From contig NZ_PNOT02000060.1 of NCBI RefSeq assembly GCF_002879535.1, positions 1 through 45,277 on the forward strand: a DNA stretch of 45,277 bases, read 5' to 3'. Positions within the stretch are counted from its first letter, which is position 1; the number at the start of each line of letters is the position of its first letter. The translations under genes and the position numbers were made by a program. The notes under the pieces were generated by a model. The model was not told where the DNA came from and ran no database searches. It was given only the letters and a program-made list of their open reading frames with translations. Of the stretch, positions 18,603-27,620 are shown piece by piece. Source of the stretch: Mesorhizobium intechi. Its GTDB lineage: Bacteria > Pseudomonadota > Alphaproteobacteria > Rhizobiales > Rhizobiaceae.

Positions 18603-19754
18603 TCACTGTACGATCAAGTCGAGATCATGGCGGGAAAGCGGCTTCGGCTGGGATTCGGTGGTCAGGTAGGTGCGGCCAAGAGTCATTGCTGTCTCGGTCT
18701 CGGAATCCATGATGATCATGTGAGCGAACAGCGTCATGTGTGGCGCGATCGGCTCGGGATTGCCCTGGTAGAACATCGGCATGTCCATCCAGGACGGCGT
18801 GAAGCGGGCGCCGACGGAATAGCCGCAGGCGTTCAGCCGGTGCTTGGTCAGGCCGTGCGCCTCCATGGTGCGGGCGTGGGCGTCGAAGACGTCGCCGAAC
18901 GTGTTGCCCGGCGTCATCGCCTTCTCCACCGCGAGAAGGGCGGCACGCGCGGCGTCGAACAGCTCCTGATGGCGCTTCGACACCTTGCCGGTCAGCACGG
19001 TGCGCATCATCGGCGCATGGTAGTGATGGAAGACACCGGCCCATTCGAGCGTCAGCTGGTCGTTCTTGGTGAGCTTGCGGCGTCCGGCCTTGTAGCGGCA
19101 GAGCAGCGCATCGACGCCGGAGCCGATGATGAACTCGTTTGCCGGATAGTCGCCGCCGCCGGCAAAGACCGCGCCCTGCATGGCGGCCAGGATCAACGCC
19201 TCGTCGCCGCCCTGCTTGATCAGCGGCAGTGCCGCGTCCAGTGCGTCGTCGGAGAGGTTGGCGGCCTTCTCGGCCTTGGCGATCTCGGCCGGGCTCTTGA
19301 ACAGGCGCAGCCGCCCGACAATGCCGGACGCGTCGGCGATCTGGCCGAAGGTCTGCAACTGCTCGTCCAGCCGGCGGCCATTATAGGCGGTCAGGCCATG
19401 GGTGTCGTATTCGACCCCAATGCGGGCGCCGAGCAGGTCTAGGTCATTGAGCAGATTGCGCAGGTCGACCGCCGGGTTGGCGCCGTTGCGGTCGGTCCAC
19501 AGCACGATGTTGTCGATGATCGAGGTGTGGCGCGCCTGGCGCAGGTCGGCCGAGCGGGTCAAAAGCACCATCGAGCCGTCGGCCTTCACCACCAGGCACT
19601 GGAAGAAGCAGAAGCCAAACGTGTCGTAGCCGGTCAGCCAGTACATGCTTTCCTGCGCGAACAGCAGGATGGCGTCGAGCTTCTTCTCGGCCAGCTCGAT
19701 CATCAGCCGGTCGCGCCGTGCGTCAAATTCCGATCGTTCAAAATGCAGCGCCAT
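18603..19754 (-). CDS. M24 (creatinase/aminopeptidase P-like) family hydrolase
   Basis: 383-aa pita-bread-fold protein with a creatinase-type N-terminal domain (about 1-140: FERSEFDARRDRLMIELAEKK, AQESMYWLTGYDTFG) and an M24 domain (about 150-375). The usual metal ligands look altered: the segment LEWAGVFHHYHAPMMRTV has Glu and His where metallo-peptidases have the two Asp, and YSVGARFTPSWMD lacks the standard GHG-type His. This is the pattern of creatinase and ectoine-hydrolase (DoeA)-like enzymes, which act on small amidines or cyclic compounds. Its ATG overlaps the pgeF stop by one base (TAATG), so the two are translationally coupled. Substrate unknown. Confidence 0.85.
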   Translation of the reverse strand: MALHFERSEFDARRDRLMIELAEKKLDAILLFAQESMYWLTGYDTFGFCFFQCLVVKADGSMVLLTRSADLRQARHTSIIDNIVLWTDRNGANPAVDLRNLLNDLDLLGARIGVEYDTHGLTAYNGRRLDEQLQTFGQIADASGIVGRLRLFKSPAEIAKAEKAANLSDDALDAALPLIKQGGDEALILAAMQGAVFAGGGDYPANEFIIGSGVDALLCRYKAGRRKLTKNDQLTLEWAGVFHHYHAPMMRTVLTGKVSKRHQELFDAARAALLAVEKAMTPGNTFGDVFDAHARTMEAHGLTKHRLNACGYSVGARFTPSWMDMPMFYQGNPEPIAPHMTLFAHMIIMDSETETAMTLGRTYLTTESQPKPLSRHDLDLIVQ

Positions 19755-20548
19755 TATTCACTCTCCAAAACGATGGCCGAAACCTGCCGGCCGTAGTCGG
19801 GTTCCTTGCGGTGCGTGGTGCGCCGGTAGGAGTAAAACAGATCTTCCTCGGCATAGGTGCAGCGGCCGAGGCCCTCGGCGGTCACGCCGGTCCTGGTGAG
19901 CCGGTCGACCGTGTAGCGGTTGAGGTCGAACATGGCATGGCCTGATGTGGCGGAGGGCGCGAAATAGCCGATGTTCTCCGCGTCGGCCTCGACGAAGCGG
20001 GCGACGAATTCCGGGCCGACTTCATAATTGGCGGAGCCGATCGAGGGGCCGAGCACGGCGACGATGTTTTCACGCCGGGCGCCCAGGCTTTCCATGGCGG
20101 CCACGGTGTTCTCCAGCACGCCCGTAAAGGCGCCTTTCCAGCCCGCATGCGCCGCGCCGATGATGCGTGCGCCGGAATCGGCAAACAGCACCGGGCCACA
20201 GTCGGCGGTCGAGGCGCCGATTGCGATGCCCGGGCGGTCGGTGACGATGGCATCGGCTTTGGGCCGTTCGCCGGCAAAGGGTTCCCTGGCGACAATGACG
20301 TCGGGCGAATGGACCTGCCAGGCCGTCAGCAGATGGCTTGCCGGTACGCCCATCCACGCGGCGACACGGGCGCGATTCTCGGCCACCAGCGCCTTGTCGT
20401 CATCCGACCCGGTGCCGATGTTGAGGCCCTGGTAGATGCCGGTCGAGACGCCGCCCGTACGGGTGAAATAGCCGTGGCGGATGCCTTGTGCCTGCGCCTT
20501 GTCCAGCAGCGGCGACCGAACGGGATCCGGTTTGGTCTGATTCAGCAT
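19754..20548 (-). CDS. pgeF: Laccase-domain multicopper protein PgeF (YfiH family)
   Basis: 264-aa member of the YfiH/PgeF/FAMIN family. Known roles are removal of L-Ser wrongly built into peptidoglycan precursors and purine-nucleoside phosphorolysis. Seen: GIRHGYFTRTGGVSTGIYQG near the N-terminus, LTAWQVHSPDV, the Cys-containing STADCGPVLFAD and the His-containing GAAHAGWKGAFTG that form the Zn/Cu site. ATG 20548 is chosen; a longer frame begins with TTG at 20668 but the extra 40 residues are unconserved. It sits in the lgt-midA-pgeF order widespread in alphaproteobacteria. Confidence 0.92.
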   Translation of the reverse strand: MLNQTKPDPVRSPLLDKAQAQGIRHGYFTRTGGVSTGIYQGLNIGTGSDDDKALVAENRARVAAWMGVPASHLLTAWQVHSPDVIVAREPFAGERPKADAIVTDRPGIAIGASTADCGPVLFADSGARIIGAAHAGWKGAFTGVLENTVAAMESLGARRENIVAVLGPSIGSANYEVGPEFVARFVEADAENIGYFAPSATSGHAMFDLNRYTVDRLTRTGVTAEGLGRCTYAEEDLFYSYRRTTHRKEPDYGRQVSAIVLESE

Positions 20549-20664
20549 GCGGGCGTTGTTGTCCGTGTGGGCGGTTTCGTCAAGAAAAAGTCCGGAAGCG
20601 GGCCGGCCGGCGGTTCGACCGCTCTTTTGCCGGATGCGAGATTGGGAGGGGTGGCGGTGAAAAG

Positions 20665-21753
20665 TCAATCCGCCGTCGCAAAGGGCCGGATCGGCACACC
20701 ACGCGGCAGGACGGCAAGCACCTTGAACAGTTCGCCCATCGCCTGCGGGCCAGCGAGACGCTCGACATCGCCGGTGATCTTGTCGCGGGCCGCCTGGTCG
20801 CCATCCGCGCCAAGCCGGCCGGCGCGCTCGAGAATGCCCATGCCGAGCAGGAAATTGCCCTGCGTCGACAGATGGGCATCGAGACCATATGCGCCTACGG
20901 TGGCGGCAAGGGCGGCGAAATCGACATGCGCGGTGAGATCGGCCTCGCCGGGGTTGGCCAGGACATCTTCGTGATTGTGCCTGCGCAGGGCCTGGAGCGT
21001 GTCGCCGACCCCGGGCTGCAGGTGGCCATAGTCGAGAAACAGCCCGGCGCCGCCGTTTCGGGCAATGCGCCCGGCAATGGCGGCCATCAGGGCGGTGCGA
21101 GCCGGTGCCACTTCGACGATCGCGCCTTGCGGCGCTCCAGCGGCGTCGATGGGCAGGAGCGTCGGGTCGACCGAGCCGGCGCCGGCGAAGAAACCGAGGC
21201 TGTCCTCGTCGTCGAGGCCGACCATGCGCTCGCGCCAGCCCGTGTCGGTGCGGATGAACTGGCGGACCGGCACGGCGTCGAACAATTCATTGCCGACGAT
21301 GAGCAGCGGCCGATCGGGCAGGGACTCGATGGTCTCGTGCCAGCGGACAGCGAAAGGCGTCGCGCCCAGCGTCTGTCTTTGGACCTCGGCCAGGCGCGGG
21401 CTGGTCTCGATCATGGCGAAGGCAGCGCCATTGGCCAGATCAGGGTCGAGTCGCGACAGGGTGCGCAGCATGTCCTTCATCAGCGTGCCGCGGCCCGGAC
21501 CGATCTCGGCGATGGTGACCGGCATCGGCCTGCCAATCGCTGCCCAAGCCTGATAAAGCCAGACGGCGACGAGTTCGCCGAACATCTGGCTGATTTCCGG
21601 CGCGGTGACGAAGTCGCCGGCGGCGCCGAAGGGCTCGCGCGTCGTGTAGTAGCCGTCCGCGGGGTCGAACAGGCACATCGCCATGTACTCGTTGAGCGGA
21701 AGGGGGCCGAGCGCCTCGATCAGGTCGACGATGCGGGTCTTCAGTCGCGTCAT
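20665..21753 (-). CDS. SAM-dependent methyltransferase, MidA/NDUFAF7 (DUF185) family
   Basis: 362-aa class-I SAM methyltransferase homologous to mitochondrial NDUFAF7/MidA, which dimethylates an arginine of a complex I subunit during assembly. Seen: the N-terminal signature [41 protein letters not shown], and the SAM-binding loop [17 protein letters not shown], then [19 protein letters not shown] 21753 overlaps the lgt stop by 4 nt (ATGA), showing translational coupling. The bacterial target is inferred from the eukaryotic relative. Confidence 0.93.
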   Translation of the reverse strand: MTRLKTRIVDLIEALGPLPLNEYMAMCLFDPADGYYTTREPFGAAGDFVTAPEISQMFGELVAVWLYQAWAAIGRPMPVTIAEIGPGRGTLMKDMLRTLSRLDPDLANGAAFAMIETSPRLAEVQRQTLGATPFAVRWHETIESLPDRPLLIVGNELFDAVPVRQFIRTDTGWRERMVGLDDEDSLGFFAGAGSVDPTLLPIDAAGAPQGAIVEVAPARTALMAAIAGRIARNGGAGLFLDYGHLQPGVGDTLQALRRHNHEDVLANPGEADLTAHVDFAALAATVGAYGLDAHLSTQGNFLLGMGILERAGRLGADGDQAARDKITGDVERLAGPQAMGELFKVLAVLPRGVPIRPFATAD

Positions 21754-22610
21754 GTCGCCTGCGGCTGCGCTTGCTTCACCGGCTTGGCTGTCGCCATCGC
21801 CCAGATGCCGGCCAGCACCATCGGCGTCGACAGGATCATGCCCATGGTCAGCCAGTTGGTGCCGAGAAGATAGCCGAGCTGCTGGTCGGGTTCGCGGAAG
21901 AGTTCGACGAAGATGCGCGACAGGCCGTAGCCGCAGATGAAGGCGCCGCCGACGAAGCGCGGCGTCCCCAGCTTGAGGCGCGAATGGGTGAGGATGCGCA
22001 GCACCAGGAACAGCACCAGGCCTTCGAGTAGGGCCTCGTAGAGCTGGCTCGGATGGCGGGTGAACGGCCCGCCATTGGGAAATTCGATTGCCCAGGGAAC
22101 GTCCGTCGGCCGGCCCCAGAGCTCGGAATTGATGAAGTTGGCGACGCGCACCAGGCCAAGCCCAACCGGTACGCCGGCGGCCACGACATCGAACAGCGAC
22201 CAGGTGCGGATGCCGCGCCTGATGGAAAACAGCGTCATGGCGACGATGACGCCGAGCAGGCCGCCATGGAACGACATGCCGCCTTGCCAGACGGCGAAGA
22301 TGTCGAGCGGATGCGCGATGTAGCGCGCCAGGTCATAGAACAGCACATAGCCCGTGCGACCGCCGAGCACGACGCCGATGGCCGCCCAGACGATGAAATC
22401 GTCGAGATCCTCCGGCTTCATCGGCAGGACACCATCGGGCCAGAGCTTCGGGTTGGCGGCAAGCCGCTTGGCATACCACCAGGCAAACAGGATGCCGACG
22501 ATGTAGCCGACGCCGTACCAGTGCACTGCCAGCGGCCCGATCTGGATGAGGATCGGGTTGATGTTGGGGAAGGGCAACGAGGCCAGCGGCAGGAGGAGAT
22601 ATTCGTTCAA
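21750..22610 (-). CDS. lgt: Prolipoprotein diacylglyceryl transferase
   Basis: Inner-membrane enzyme that transfers diacylglycerol from phosphatidylglycerol to the lipobox Cys, the first step of lipoprotein maturation. The 286-aa protein has about seven membrane segments. Seen: the essential H-G-G in [24 protein letters not shown] and the Lgt signature [14 protein letters not shown]. The start appears to be TTG 22610, with GAGAG about 8 nt upstream; there is no ATG before the first conserved block ([20 protein letters not shown]). Substrates encoded in this window would include the lipoproteins at 17921 and 33356. Confidence 0.94.
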   Translation of the reverse strand: MNEYLLLPLASLPFPNINPILIQIGPLAVHWYGVGYIVGILFAWWYAKRLAANPKLWPDGVLPMKPEDLDDFIVWAAIGVVLGGRTGYVLFYDLARYIAHPLDIFAVWQGGMSFHGGLLGVIVAMTLFSIRRGIRTWSLFDVVAAGVPVGLGLVRVANFINSELWGRPTDVPWAIEFPNGGPFTRHPSQLYEALLEGLVLFLVLRILTHSRLKLGTPRFVGGAFICGYGLSRIFVELFREPDQQLGYLLGTNWLTMGMILSTPMVLAGIWAMATAKPVKQAQPQAT

Positions 22611-22745
22611 CGGGAAGCTCTCGGTTGCGGTCGCGTTCGGGCGCGGACCATGCGGCAGGGTTTTGGCAGGGTCAAGGCAAGCCGGCCGCCGTCGACTGTC
22701 GCGATCAGACCACCCGTGCGGGTCATCTCGTAGTGCGCGGTGCGC

Positions 22746-22982
22746 TCAACGCTTGGCGGCCACCCACTGCCGCAATGCGTCGTTGATCCTGTCCTGCCAG
22801 CCGGGACCGTCTTCCTGGAAATGATCGAGTACGGCCCGGTCGATCCGGATCGAGACAAGCTCACGGACGTTCGGGGCGGTCGAGGGTTCGCGAATGAGCG
22901 CTGCTGCGGGCTTCTTGACCGGCTTGAAGGCCGCTTCGGCGGCTGCGAACGGATTTGTCGGTCGGCGCGGGGGCGTTGCCAT
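22746..22982 (-). CDS. BrnA-like / DUF4415 small protein
   Basis: 78-aa protein starting MATPPRRPTNPFAAAE at ATG 22982. The C-terminal half (about 48-75) VSIRIDRAVLDHFQEDGPGW followed by INDALRQWV matches the ribbon-helix-helix pattern of BrnA antitoxins (DUF4415). A BrnT toxin gene would normally sit just upstream on the same strand; none is seen in the 215 bp before ubiK. It may be an orphan antitoxin turned regulator. It lies 135 bp upstream of lgt on the same strand. Confidence 0.72.
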   Translation of the reverse strand: MATPPRRPTNPFAAAEAAFKPVKKPAAALIREPSTAPNVRELVSIRIDRAVLDHFQEDGPGWQDRINDALRQWVAAKR

Positions 22983-23197
22983 TGGGTGATCCCGATTGGA
23001 GCGTGCTGCAGCACTATGTGATGACCACACAGTAGGCGATTTGGCGTCCTTAAGTACAGCTTGGGGCCATTTGAAAGCTTGGCGCAGGCATGGCATCGCC
23101 ATGCGCCATAGCAACGCAGAGGCCGCACCAGTCCTCAACGTTCTTGCATTCGGCGCTCCGCGCCACTACGTCATTTCGAGCAAAGCGAGGATTTGCC

Positions 23198-23500
23198 ATG
23201 TCGACCGGACCGAACCGCATTCTCGATGAATTCGCCAAGCTCATGACCGATGCAGCGGGTGCCGCGCAGGGCGTTCGGCGCGAGGTCGAGACCGCCTTCA
23301 AGGGCCAGGCGGAGCGCATCCTCAATTCGATGGACGTGGTGCAGCGCGAGGAATTCGAGGCCGCGCGCGAGATGGCCGCCAAGGCCCGGGACGAGAATGC
23401 CAGGCTCGCCGCCCGCATCGAAGCGCTCGAGGCAAAGCTGGCCGAACTCACCGGTGATGGCGCACCAGCGGCGGCGGCGAAGCCCCGCGCAAAAAAATAA
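23198..23500 (+). CDS. ubiK: UbiK-like accessory factor (BMFP/YqiC family)
   Basis: 100-aa coiled-coil protein. Start MSTGPNRILDEFAKLMTDAA at ATG 23198. The N-terminal amphipathic helix and the C-terminal coiled coil (about 45-85, with ENARLAARIEALEAKLAEL) define the BMFP family; E. coli UbiK (YqiC) assists aerobic ubiquinone biosynthesis and binds membranes. The tail is Ala- and Lys-rich (PAAAAKPRAKK). Ubiquinone is the electron donor for the bc1 complex encoded at the left end, but the link is only metabolic. Function in Rhizobiales is inferred. Confidence 0.82.
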   Translation: MSTGPNRILDEFAKLMTDAAGAAQGVRREVETAFKGQAERILNSMDVVQREEFEAAREMAAKARDENARLAARIEALEAKLAELTGDGAPAAAAKPRAKK

Positions 23501-23823
23501 TCGTTAAACTTTTCCACATAGTCCGATCCTGAAAATCGCTTTGCCGTGAATCGCTTAACGGCATTGCATGAATCTTTGTGACAGCGCCTTTCCACATGCG
23601 AATGACGCAGTGCGAAAAATTGGGCTGTTCACGCGACTCCCGATCAATAGACTGAATTTGTTGCATGATTCGGAGCAGGGTCATGCGACCGGGCGGTGGG
23701 GTCCGGTCTGGGGTCTTTGCGTCGAGAAGTCCTGGCCGTCCGAGTTCTAGATCAGATTGTTCGTTGTGTGTGCCCTCCCGCGGAGCGTGTGGCGGCGCTC
23801 CTCAGAACGACAGGAAGCATTCC
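23501..23823. other. 323-bp intergenic region upstream of the YbjN gene
   Basis: No convincing gene. It is noticeably AT-richer than its flanks in its first 170 bp and contains TTTTCCACA (23510-23518) and CTTTCCACA (23588-23596); the first fits the loose DnaA-box consensus, but one box is not meaningful. A short unconserved frame runs into the YbjN gene. It may hold the YbjN promoter and a long leader. Confidence 0.4.
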
Positions 23824-24324
23824 ATGGAACTTCTCGAACTCGAATTCTCCCGCGAAATCCATCCGGTGGATGTTATCGAGCAGGTGGCCCACAACAATGA
23901 CTGGTCCTTCGAGCGGGCCGGCGACGATGAAATTTCGATCTCGGTCGCGGGCAGCTGGACCGATTATCACGTCTCCTTCTCCTGGATGGAGGATTTCGAG
24001 GCGCTGCATCTGGCCTGCGCCTTCGACATCAAGGTGCCGGAGACCCGGGCATTGGAAGTGATGCGGCTGCTTTCGCTGATCAACGAACAGATGCTGTTCG
24101 GCCATTTCGACCTATGGGAGCAGGAAGGCGCGATCATGTTCCGCCAGTCGCTGCTTCTGGCGGGCGGGGTCGAGCCGTCGAGCCAGCAGGTGGAGGTGCT
24201 TTTGTCCTCGGCGCTGGAAGCCTGCGAATGCTATTTCCAGGCCTTCCAGTTCGTCGTCTGGTCGGGAACCTCGGCCAAGGACGCACTGGCCGGCGTCCTG
24301 TTCGAGACCTTCGGAAACGCCTGA
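23824..24324 (+). CDS. YbjN domain-containing protein
   Basis: 166-aa cytosolic protein of the YbjN family, whose fold resembles type III secretion chaperones (alpha/beta/alpha). Seen: LELEFSREIHPVDVIEQVA at the N-terminus, VAGSWTDYHVSFSWMEDFEA, then RALEVMRLLSLINEQMLFGH and the closing AKDALAGVLFETFGNA. E. coli YbjN affects motility and stress responses, but the molecular role is unknown. ATG 23824 lies 8 nt after AGGAAG. It is followed after 16 nt by csaA, so both are probably one operon. Confidence 0.85.
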   Translation: MELLELEFSREIHPVDVIEQVAHNNDWSFERAGDDEISISVAGSWTDYHVSFSWMEDFEALHLACAFDIKVPETRALEVMRLLSLINEQMLFGHFDLWEQEGAIMFRQSLLLAGGVEPSSQQVEVLLSSALEACECYFQAFQFVVWSGTSAKDALAGVLFETFGNA

Positions 24325-24340
24325 ACCTTGTAGTATCGAA

Positions 24341-24700
24341 ATGAGTTCGAGCAGCGAGCGCAAGCCCGAGATCAGTTTTGCCGATTTCGATCGTGTCGAC
24401 ATCCGCGCCGGCACGATCGTCGAGGCCGAACCTTTCCCGGAAGCCCGCAAGCCTGCCTTCAAGCTAAAGATCGATTTTGGACCCGACATCGGCGTCAAGA
24501 AATCGTCGGCGCAGATCACCAAATATTATGCGCCCGGGACGCTGGTCGGCCGGCAGGTCTTCGCCGTGGTCAATTTTCCACCGCGCCAGATCGGTCCGTT
24601 CATGTCGGAAGTGCTGACGCTCGGTTTTCCCGACGAGGAGGGCGCCGTCGTGCTGGGCGCCATCGAACGCAAGGTGCCGGACGGCGGGCGGCTGTTTTAG
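24341..24700 (+). CDS. csaA: CsaA-type tRNA-binding/export chaperone protein
   Basis: 119-aa stand-alone tRNA-binding (EMAP/OB-fold) domain. Seen: FADFDRVDIRAGTIVEAEPF, the KLKIDFG strand, IGVKKSSAQITKYY and GRQVFAVVNFPPRQIGPFMS, with the C-terminal IERKVPDGGRLF. In Bacillus CsaA binds tRNA and exported pre-proteins; in Rhizobiales the role is uncertain. The homodimer is the known active form. ATG 24341; no independent promoter is needed, given the 16-nt gap from the YbjN gene. Confidence 0.9.
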   Translation: MSSSSERKPEISFADFDRVDIRAGTIVEAEPFPEARKPAFKLKIDFGPDIGVKKSSAQITKYYAPGTLVGRQVFAVVNFPPRQIGPFMSEVLTLGFPDEEGAVVLGAIERKVPDGGRLF

Positions 24701-24847
24701 AATTTTCGAGCAGGCTACCGCCACCCAGATCGGGCCCCATCCCAGCCGGCATATTGATCAAACGCGACCTGACTTTGCCGAAGTTCGGGATCTCCCAAGG
24801 GAAATGCACGAATGGCGGCGTTGACGAGGCCAACACAATTGCCGCGG

Positions 24848-25870
24848 TCAGGCCGCCAGCTTGCGCGTCCTGCCGAGCGCTTCCTCGACTGTGTCGAGAA
24901 ACATTTCCGCACAGGCTTTCCAGCTGTAGCGCATGGCCCGTTCTCTGGCCTGGGCACGGTCGATCTCGAGGGCGGCGAGCGCGGCATCGCGCAGATCGTT
25001 CGAGACCGCACCGCCGAAACCGTCGCCGACAATGTCGATCGGCCCAGTCACGGGATAGGCGGCGACCGGCGTGCCGCTGGCCAGCGCCTCGATGATGACG
25101 TTGCCGAAGGTGTCGGTACGGCTGGGGAAGACGAAGACATCGGCCGAGGCGTAGATCTCGGCCAGTTCGTCATTGGGGCGGTGACCGAGGAAATGCGCCT
25201 GCGGATATCGTGCCTTCAGCTTGGCAAGCTCGGGGCCTTCACCGACGATCACCTTGCTGCCGGGCAGGTCGAGGTCGAGGAAGGCGGAGAGGTTCTTCTC
25301 GATGGCCACGCGGCCGACGCAGAGGAAGACCGGGCCGGGGAAGCCTAGGACCTTGCGCTTGTCCGGGTGGAAATGCTCGGTGTCGACGCCGCGTGTCCAC
25401 GGCCTCAGCTTGTTGAAGCCGCGCGCCGAAAGGTCATCGGCGAGCGACTGCGTGGCGACCAGCGTGCCCTGGCCGGAATTGTGGAAGTCGCGCAGCCAGC
25501 GATAGGCCCAGCTTTCCGGCACGGGCAGGCGCGCGCTGAGATATTCGGGAAAGCGCGTGTGATAGCTGGTGGTGAACGGCCGGCCGGCATTGCGGCAATA
25601 GCGCCGCGCCATGATGCCCAGCGGCCCTTCGGTGACGATGTGGATATGGTCGGCCTTGCAGGCGTCTATAAGGCGCGCGACATGGCCTGGCGTGGTCAGC
25701 GCCAGCCTGATGTCGGGGTACGTCGGCAGGGGGAGCGTGCGAAAGATGTTGGGTGTCAGGAAATCCACCGCGACGTCGAAGGATTTCAGCGTTTCCGTGA
25801 GGCGCTCCAGCGTGTGGACGACGCCATTCACTTGCGGGCGCCAGGCGTCGGTGACCATCAATATGCGCAT
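24848..25870 (-). CDS. Glycosyltransferase family 4 (GT-B) enzyme
   Basis: 340-aa GT-B glycosyltransferase. Seen: N-terminal MRILMVTDAWRPQVNGVV, typical of mannosyl- and glucosyl-lipid transferases; HIVTEGPLGIMARRYC; SYHTRFPEYLSARL; the RGVDTEHFHP motif; FLCVGRVAIEKNL; and the donor-binding block VFVFPSRTDTFGNVIIEALASGTPVAAYP with E-x7-E. It has no membrane segment and would work at the cytoplasmic face. The best guess is a glycolipid or lipid-A-core type transferase (relatives make phosphatidylinositol mannosides or glycosyl-diacylglycerols); the acceptor is unknown. ATG 25870. It is isolated by 208 bp from the sensor kinase gene upstream. Confidence 0.88.
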   Translation of the reverse strand: MRILMVTDAWRPQVNGVVHTLERLTETLKSFDVAVDFLTPNIFRTLPLPTYPDIRLALTTPGHVARLIDACKADHIHIVTEGPLGIMARRYCRNAGRPFTTSYHTRFPEYLSARLPVPESWAYRWLRDFHNSGQGTLVATQSLADDLSARGFNKLRPWTRGVDTEHFHPDKRKVLGFPGPVFLCVGRVAIEKNLSAFLDLDLPGSKVIVGEGPELAKLKARYPQAHFLGHRPNDELAEIYASADVFVFPSRTDTFGNVIIEALASGTPVAAYPVTGPIDIVGDGFGGAVSNDLRDAALAALEIDRAQARERAMRYSWKACAEMFLDTVEEALGRTRKLAA

Positions 25871-26078
25871 GGCGGCCCTTTGCTGGAAAGGTCGACGGTT
25901 GCCTTGAGACGATGCCGGAACGGCGACCAGCCGGCTGCCCTCGCTTCGCTCCAGCGCACCCGGGCGGGCACGGGATCGAAATGGGGCGGCAAGGCCGAAT
26001 CAAGTGATGTCGCGCGTTTCATGCGCGCTCTTCACCATGATTTCATGACGGGCGGATGAAGCCTGACGTTTGGCCAGC

Positions 26079-27506
26079 CTAGGCTGGAACCTTGATCACC
26101 GCGCGCAGGCCGCCGAGCGGGCTGTCGTCGAGGGTGATGTCGCCGCCATGGCTGCGGGCGATGTCGCGGGCGATCGACAGCCCGAGCCCGGTGCCGCTGG
26201 CATCGAGGTTGCGAGCTTCGTCGAGCCGCACGAAGGGTTTGAAAACGTCCTCGCGCCTGTCGGCCGGAATGCCGGGACCATTGTCGTCGACGGTAACCAC
26301 CAGCGAGCCACGGCCGTGATCGGCGCTGACCTCCACCGTCTTGGCATAGCGGAAGGCATTGCCGATGACGTTGGACAACAGCCGCGCGAAAGCGTTCGGC
26401 CGGACATGCACGGTCGGATCACCGGAAAGCGTCGTCGACAGCTTGCATTTGCGCAAGGCGGCTTCGTCGCCGAGCTTCTGGAAATAGGCTTCGAGATCGA
26501 AACGTCCGGGATCCTCCAAGGCTTCGCCGCGGGCGAAGGCGAGATAGCCTTCCAGCATCGACTGCATGTCATCGATATCCTGGTTGAGGGCCGCCTTGGT
26601 CTCGGTCTTGCCGCCGGCCAGCGCCAGCTGCAGCTTGAAGCGGGTGAGGATGGTCCTGAGATCATGGCTGACGCCGGTAAGCATGGCGGTGCGCTGTTCG
26701 ATCTGGCGCTCGATGCGTTCGCGCATCTGGATGAAGGCAAAGCCGGCGCGGCGCACCTCCTCGGCGCCGCGCGGGCGAAAATCGCGCGGCATCGGCCGGC
26801 CCTTGCCGAAGCTTTCGGCGGCCTCGGCAAGCGTCAGGATCGGCCGGATCTGGTTGCGCAGGAAGGGGATGGCGATCATCAGGAGCACAAGCGAGGTGCC
26901 GACCATCCAGATCAGGAAGATGTGGGTGTTGGAGGCATAGGCCTGGCTGCGGCGCACGAAGACGCGCAGCACCTTGTTCTCGAGCTGGACGCGCACCTCG
27001 ACGATGTTGGAATTGCCGACCGTGTCGATCCAGAACGGCCGGTTGATCTGGCGGGTGATCTCGGCCGAAAGGACGTCATCGAGGATCGAGAAGAACGGTT
27101 TGGGACCGGGCGGCGGCAAGGGATCGGGCGGCAGCAGGTCGACCTTCAGCTGCATGCGGTCCTGGGCGATGCGGATGACGTTGGCGTAGTCGGCGTCGTG
27201 CGGGTAGGTCTCGATCAGGTCGATGATGGCGGCGATGTCGCGCACGGTGGCCTGCGACAGGCGCTGCGTCACCGTTGCCCAATGGCGCTCCATGAAGACG
27301 AAGGCGACCACGGATTGCAGAAGGATCATCGGCGCGATGACGATGATCAGCGAGCGCGCGTAAAGGCGCTTGGGCATGTAAAGCGAAACGAGGCGCCAGA
27401 ACCGGTTCCAGATGCGCGGCACCGCCTTGAGCGTTCGCGTGGCGCGTCCGCTCAAGCCGCCAGGTCCCGGCCCTTCCAGTTCCGTCGTTGCCATTGCCTC
27501 TTTCAT
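26079..27506 (-). CDS. EnvZ-like sensor histidine kinase
   Basis: 475-aa inner-membrane kinase. TM1 about 52-72, periplasmic domain 73-195 with a Pro-rich stretch, TM2 about 196-216, HAMP 217-270. The H-box contains phosphoacceptor His281 in GVSHDLRTILTRF, in which the usual Pro of HDLRTPLTR is replaced by Ile. N-box NVIGNAFRYA, G1 DDNGPGIP and G2 GTGLGLSIARDIA are intact. Upstream on the same strand is the OmpR-type regulator that is its likely partner, but a 134-bp gap with a palindromic repeat separates them. The signal sensed is unknown. Confidence 0.92.
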   Translation of the reverse strand: MKEAMATTELEGPGPGGLSGRATRTLKAVPRIWNRFWRLVSLYMPKRLYARSLIIVIAPMILLQSVVAFVFMERHWATVTQRLSQATVRDIAAIIDLIETYPHDADYANVIRIAQDRMQLKVDLLPPDPLPPPGPKPFFSILDDVLSAEITRQINRPFWIDTVGNSNIVEVRVQLENKVLRVFVRRSQAYASNTHIFLIWMVGTSLVLLMIAIPFLRNQIRPILTLAEAAESFGKGRPMPRDFRPRGAEEVRRAGFAFIQMRERIERQIEQRTAMLTGVSHDLRTILTRFKLQLALAGGKTETKAALNQDIDDMQSMLEGYLAFARGEALEDPGRFDLEAYFQKLGDEAALRKCKLSTTLSGDPTVHVRPNAFARLLSNVIGNAFRYAKTVEVSADHGRGSLVVTVDDNGPGIPADRREDVFKPFVRLDEARNLDASGTGLGLSIARDIARSHGGDITLDDSPLGGLRAVIKVPA

Positions 27507-27573
27507 TTCGGCCGCGGCACTAGATCAGAAGGACGCTTGGTTCAATCGCCATCCTGATCGAACTCTTTGTCAA

Positions 27574-27620
27574 AGCACGATCTTTTCCGAAAACCGGTTC
27601 CTGCTTTTCGGGATCATGCT
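27574..27620. repeat. Palindromic intergenic repeat between response regulator and kinase
   Basis: Imperfect palindrome with arms AGCACGATC / GATCATGCT and CCGAAAA / TTTTCGG around a central CCGGTTCC. I recognise this as a common dispersed palindrome in Rhizobiales genomes. It lies in the 134-bp gap between the regulator stop (27641) and the kinase start (27506). Confidence 0.8.

Noticed and set aside
20488..21873. A 461-aa plus-strand frame crossing the lgt-midA-pgeF boundaries
   Set aside because: It spans three certain minus-strand genes and shows no domain.
22983..23197. A BrnT toxin gene upstream of the BrnA-like protein
   Set aside because: Looked for on both strands; no frame with BrnT-like sequence is present.
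23510..23596. Two TTTCCACA-type sites as a possible replication origin
   Set aside because: Only one matches the DnaA consensus, and no dnaA, parAB, hemE or AT-rich unwinding element is nearby.
26570..26680. Histidine kinase inactive because the H-box Pro is replaced by Ile
   Set aside because: The phosphoacceptor His281 and all ATP-binding boxes are intact, and some alphaproteobacterial EnvZ-like kinases appear to share HDLRTILTR, so it is noted but not called inactive.
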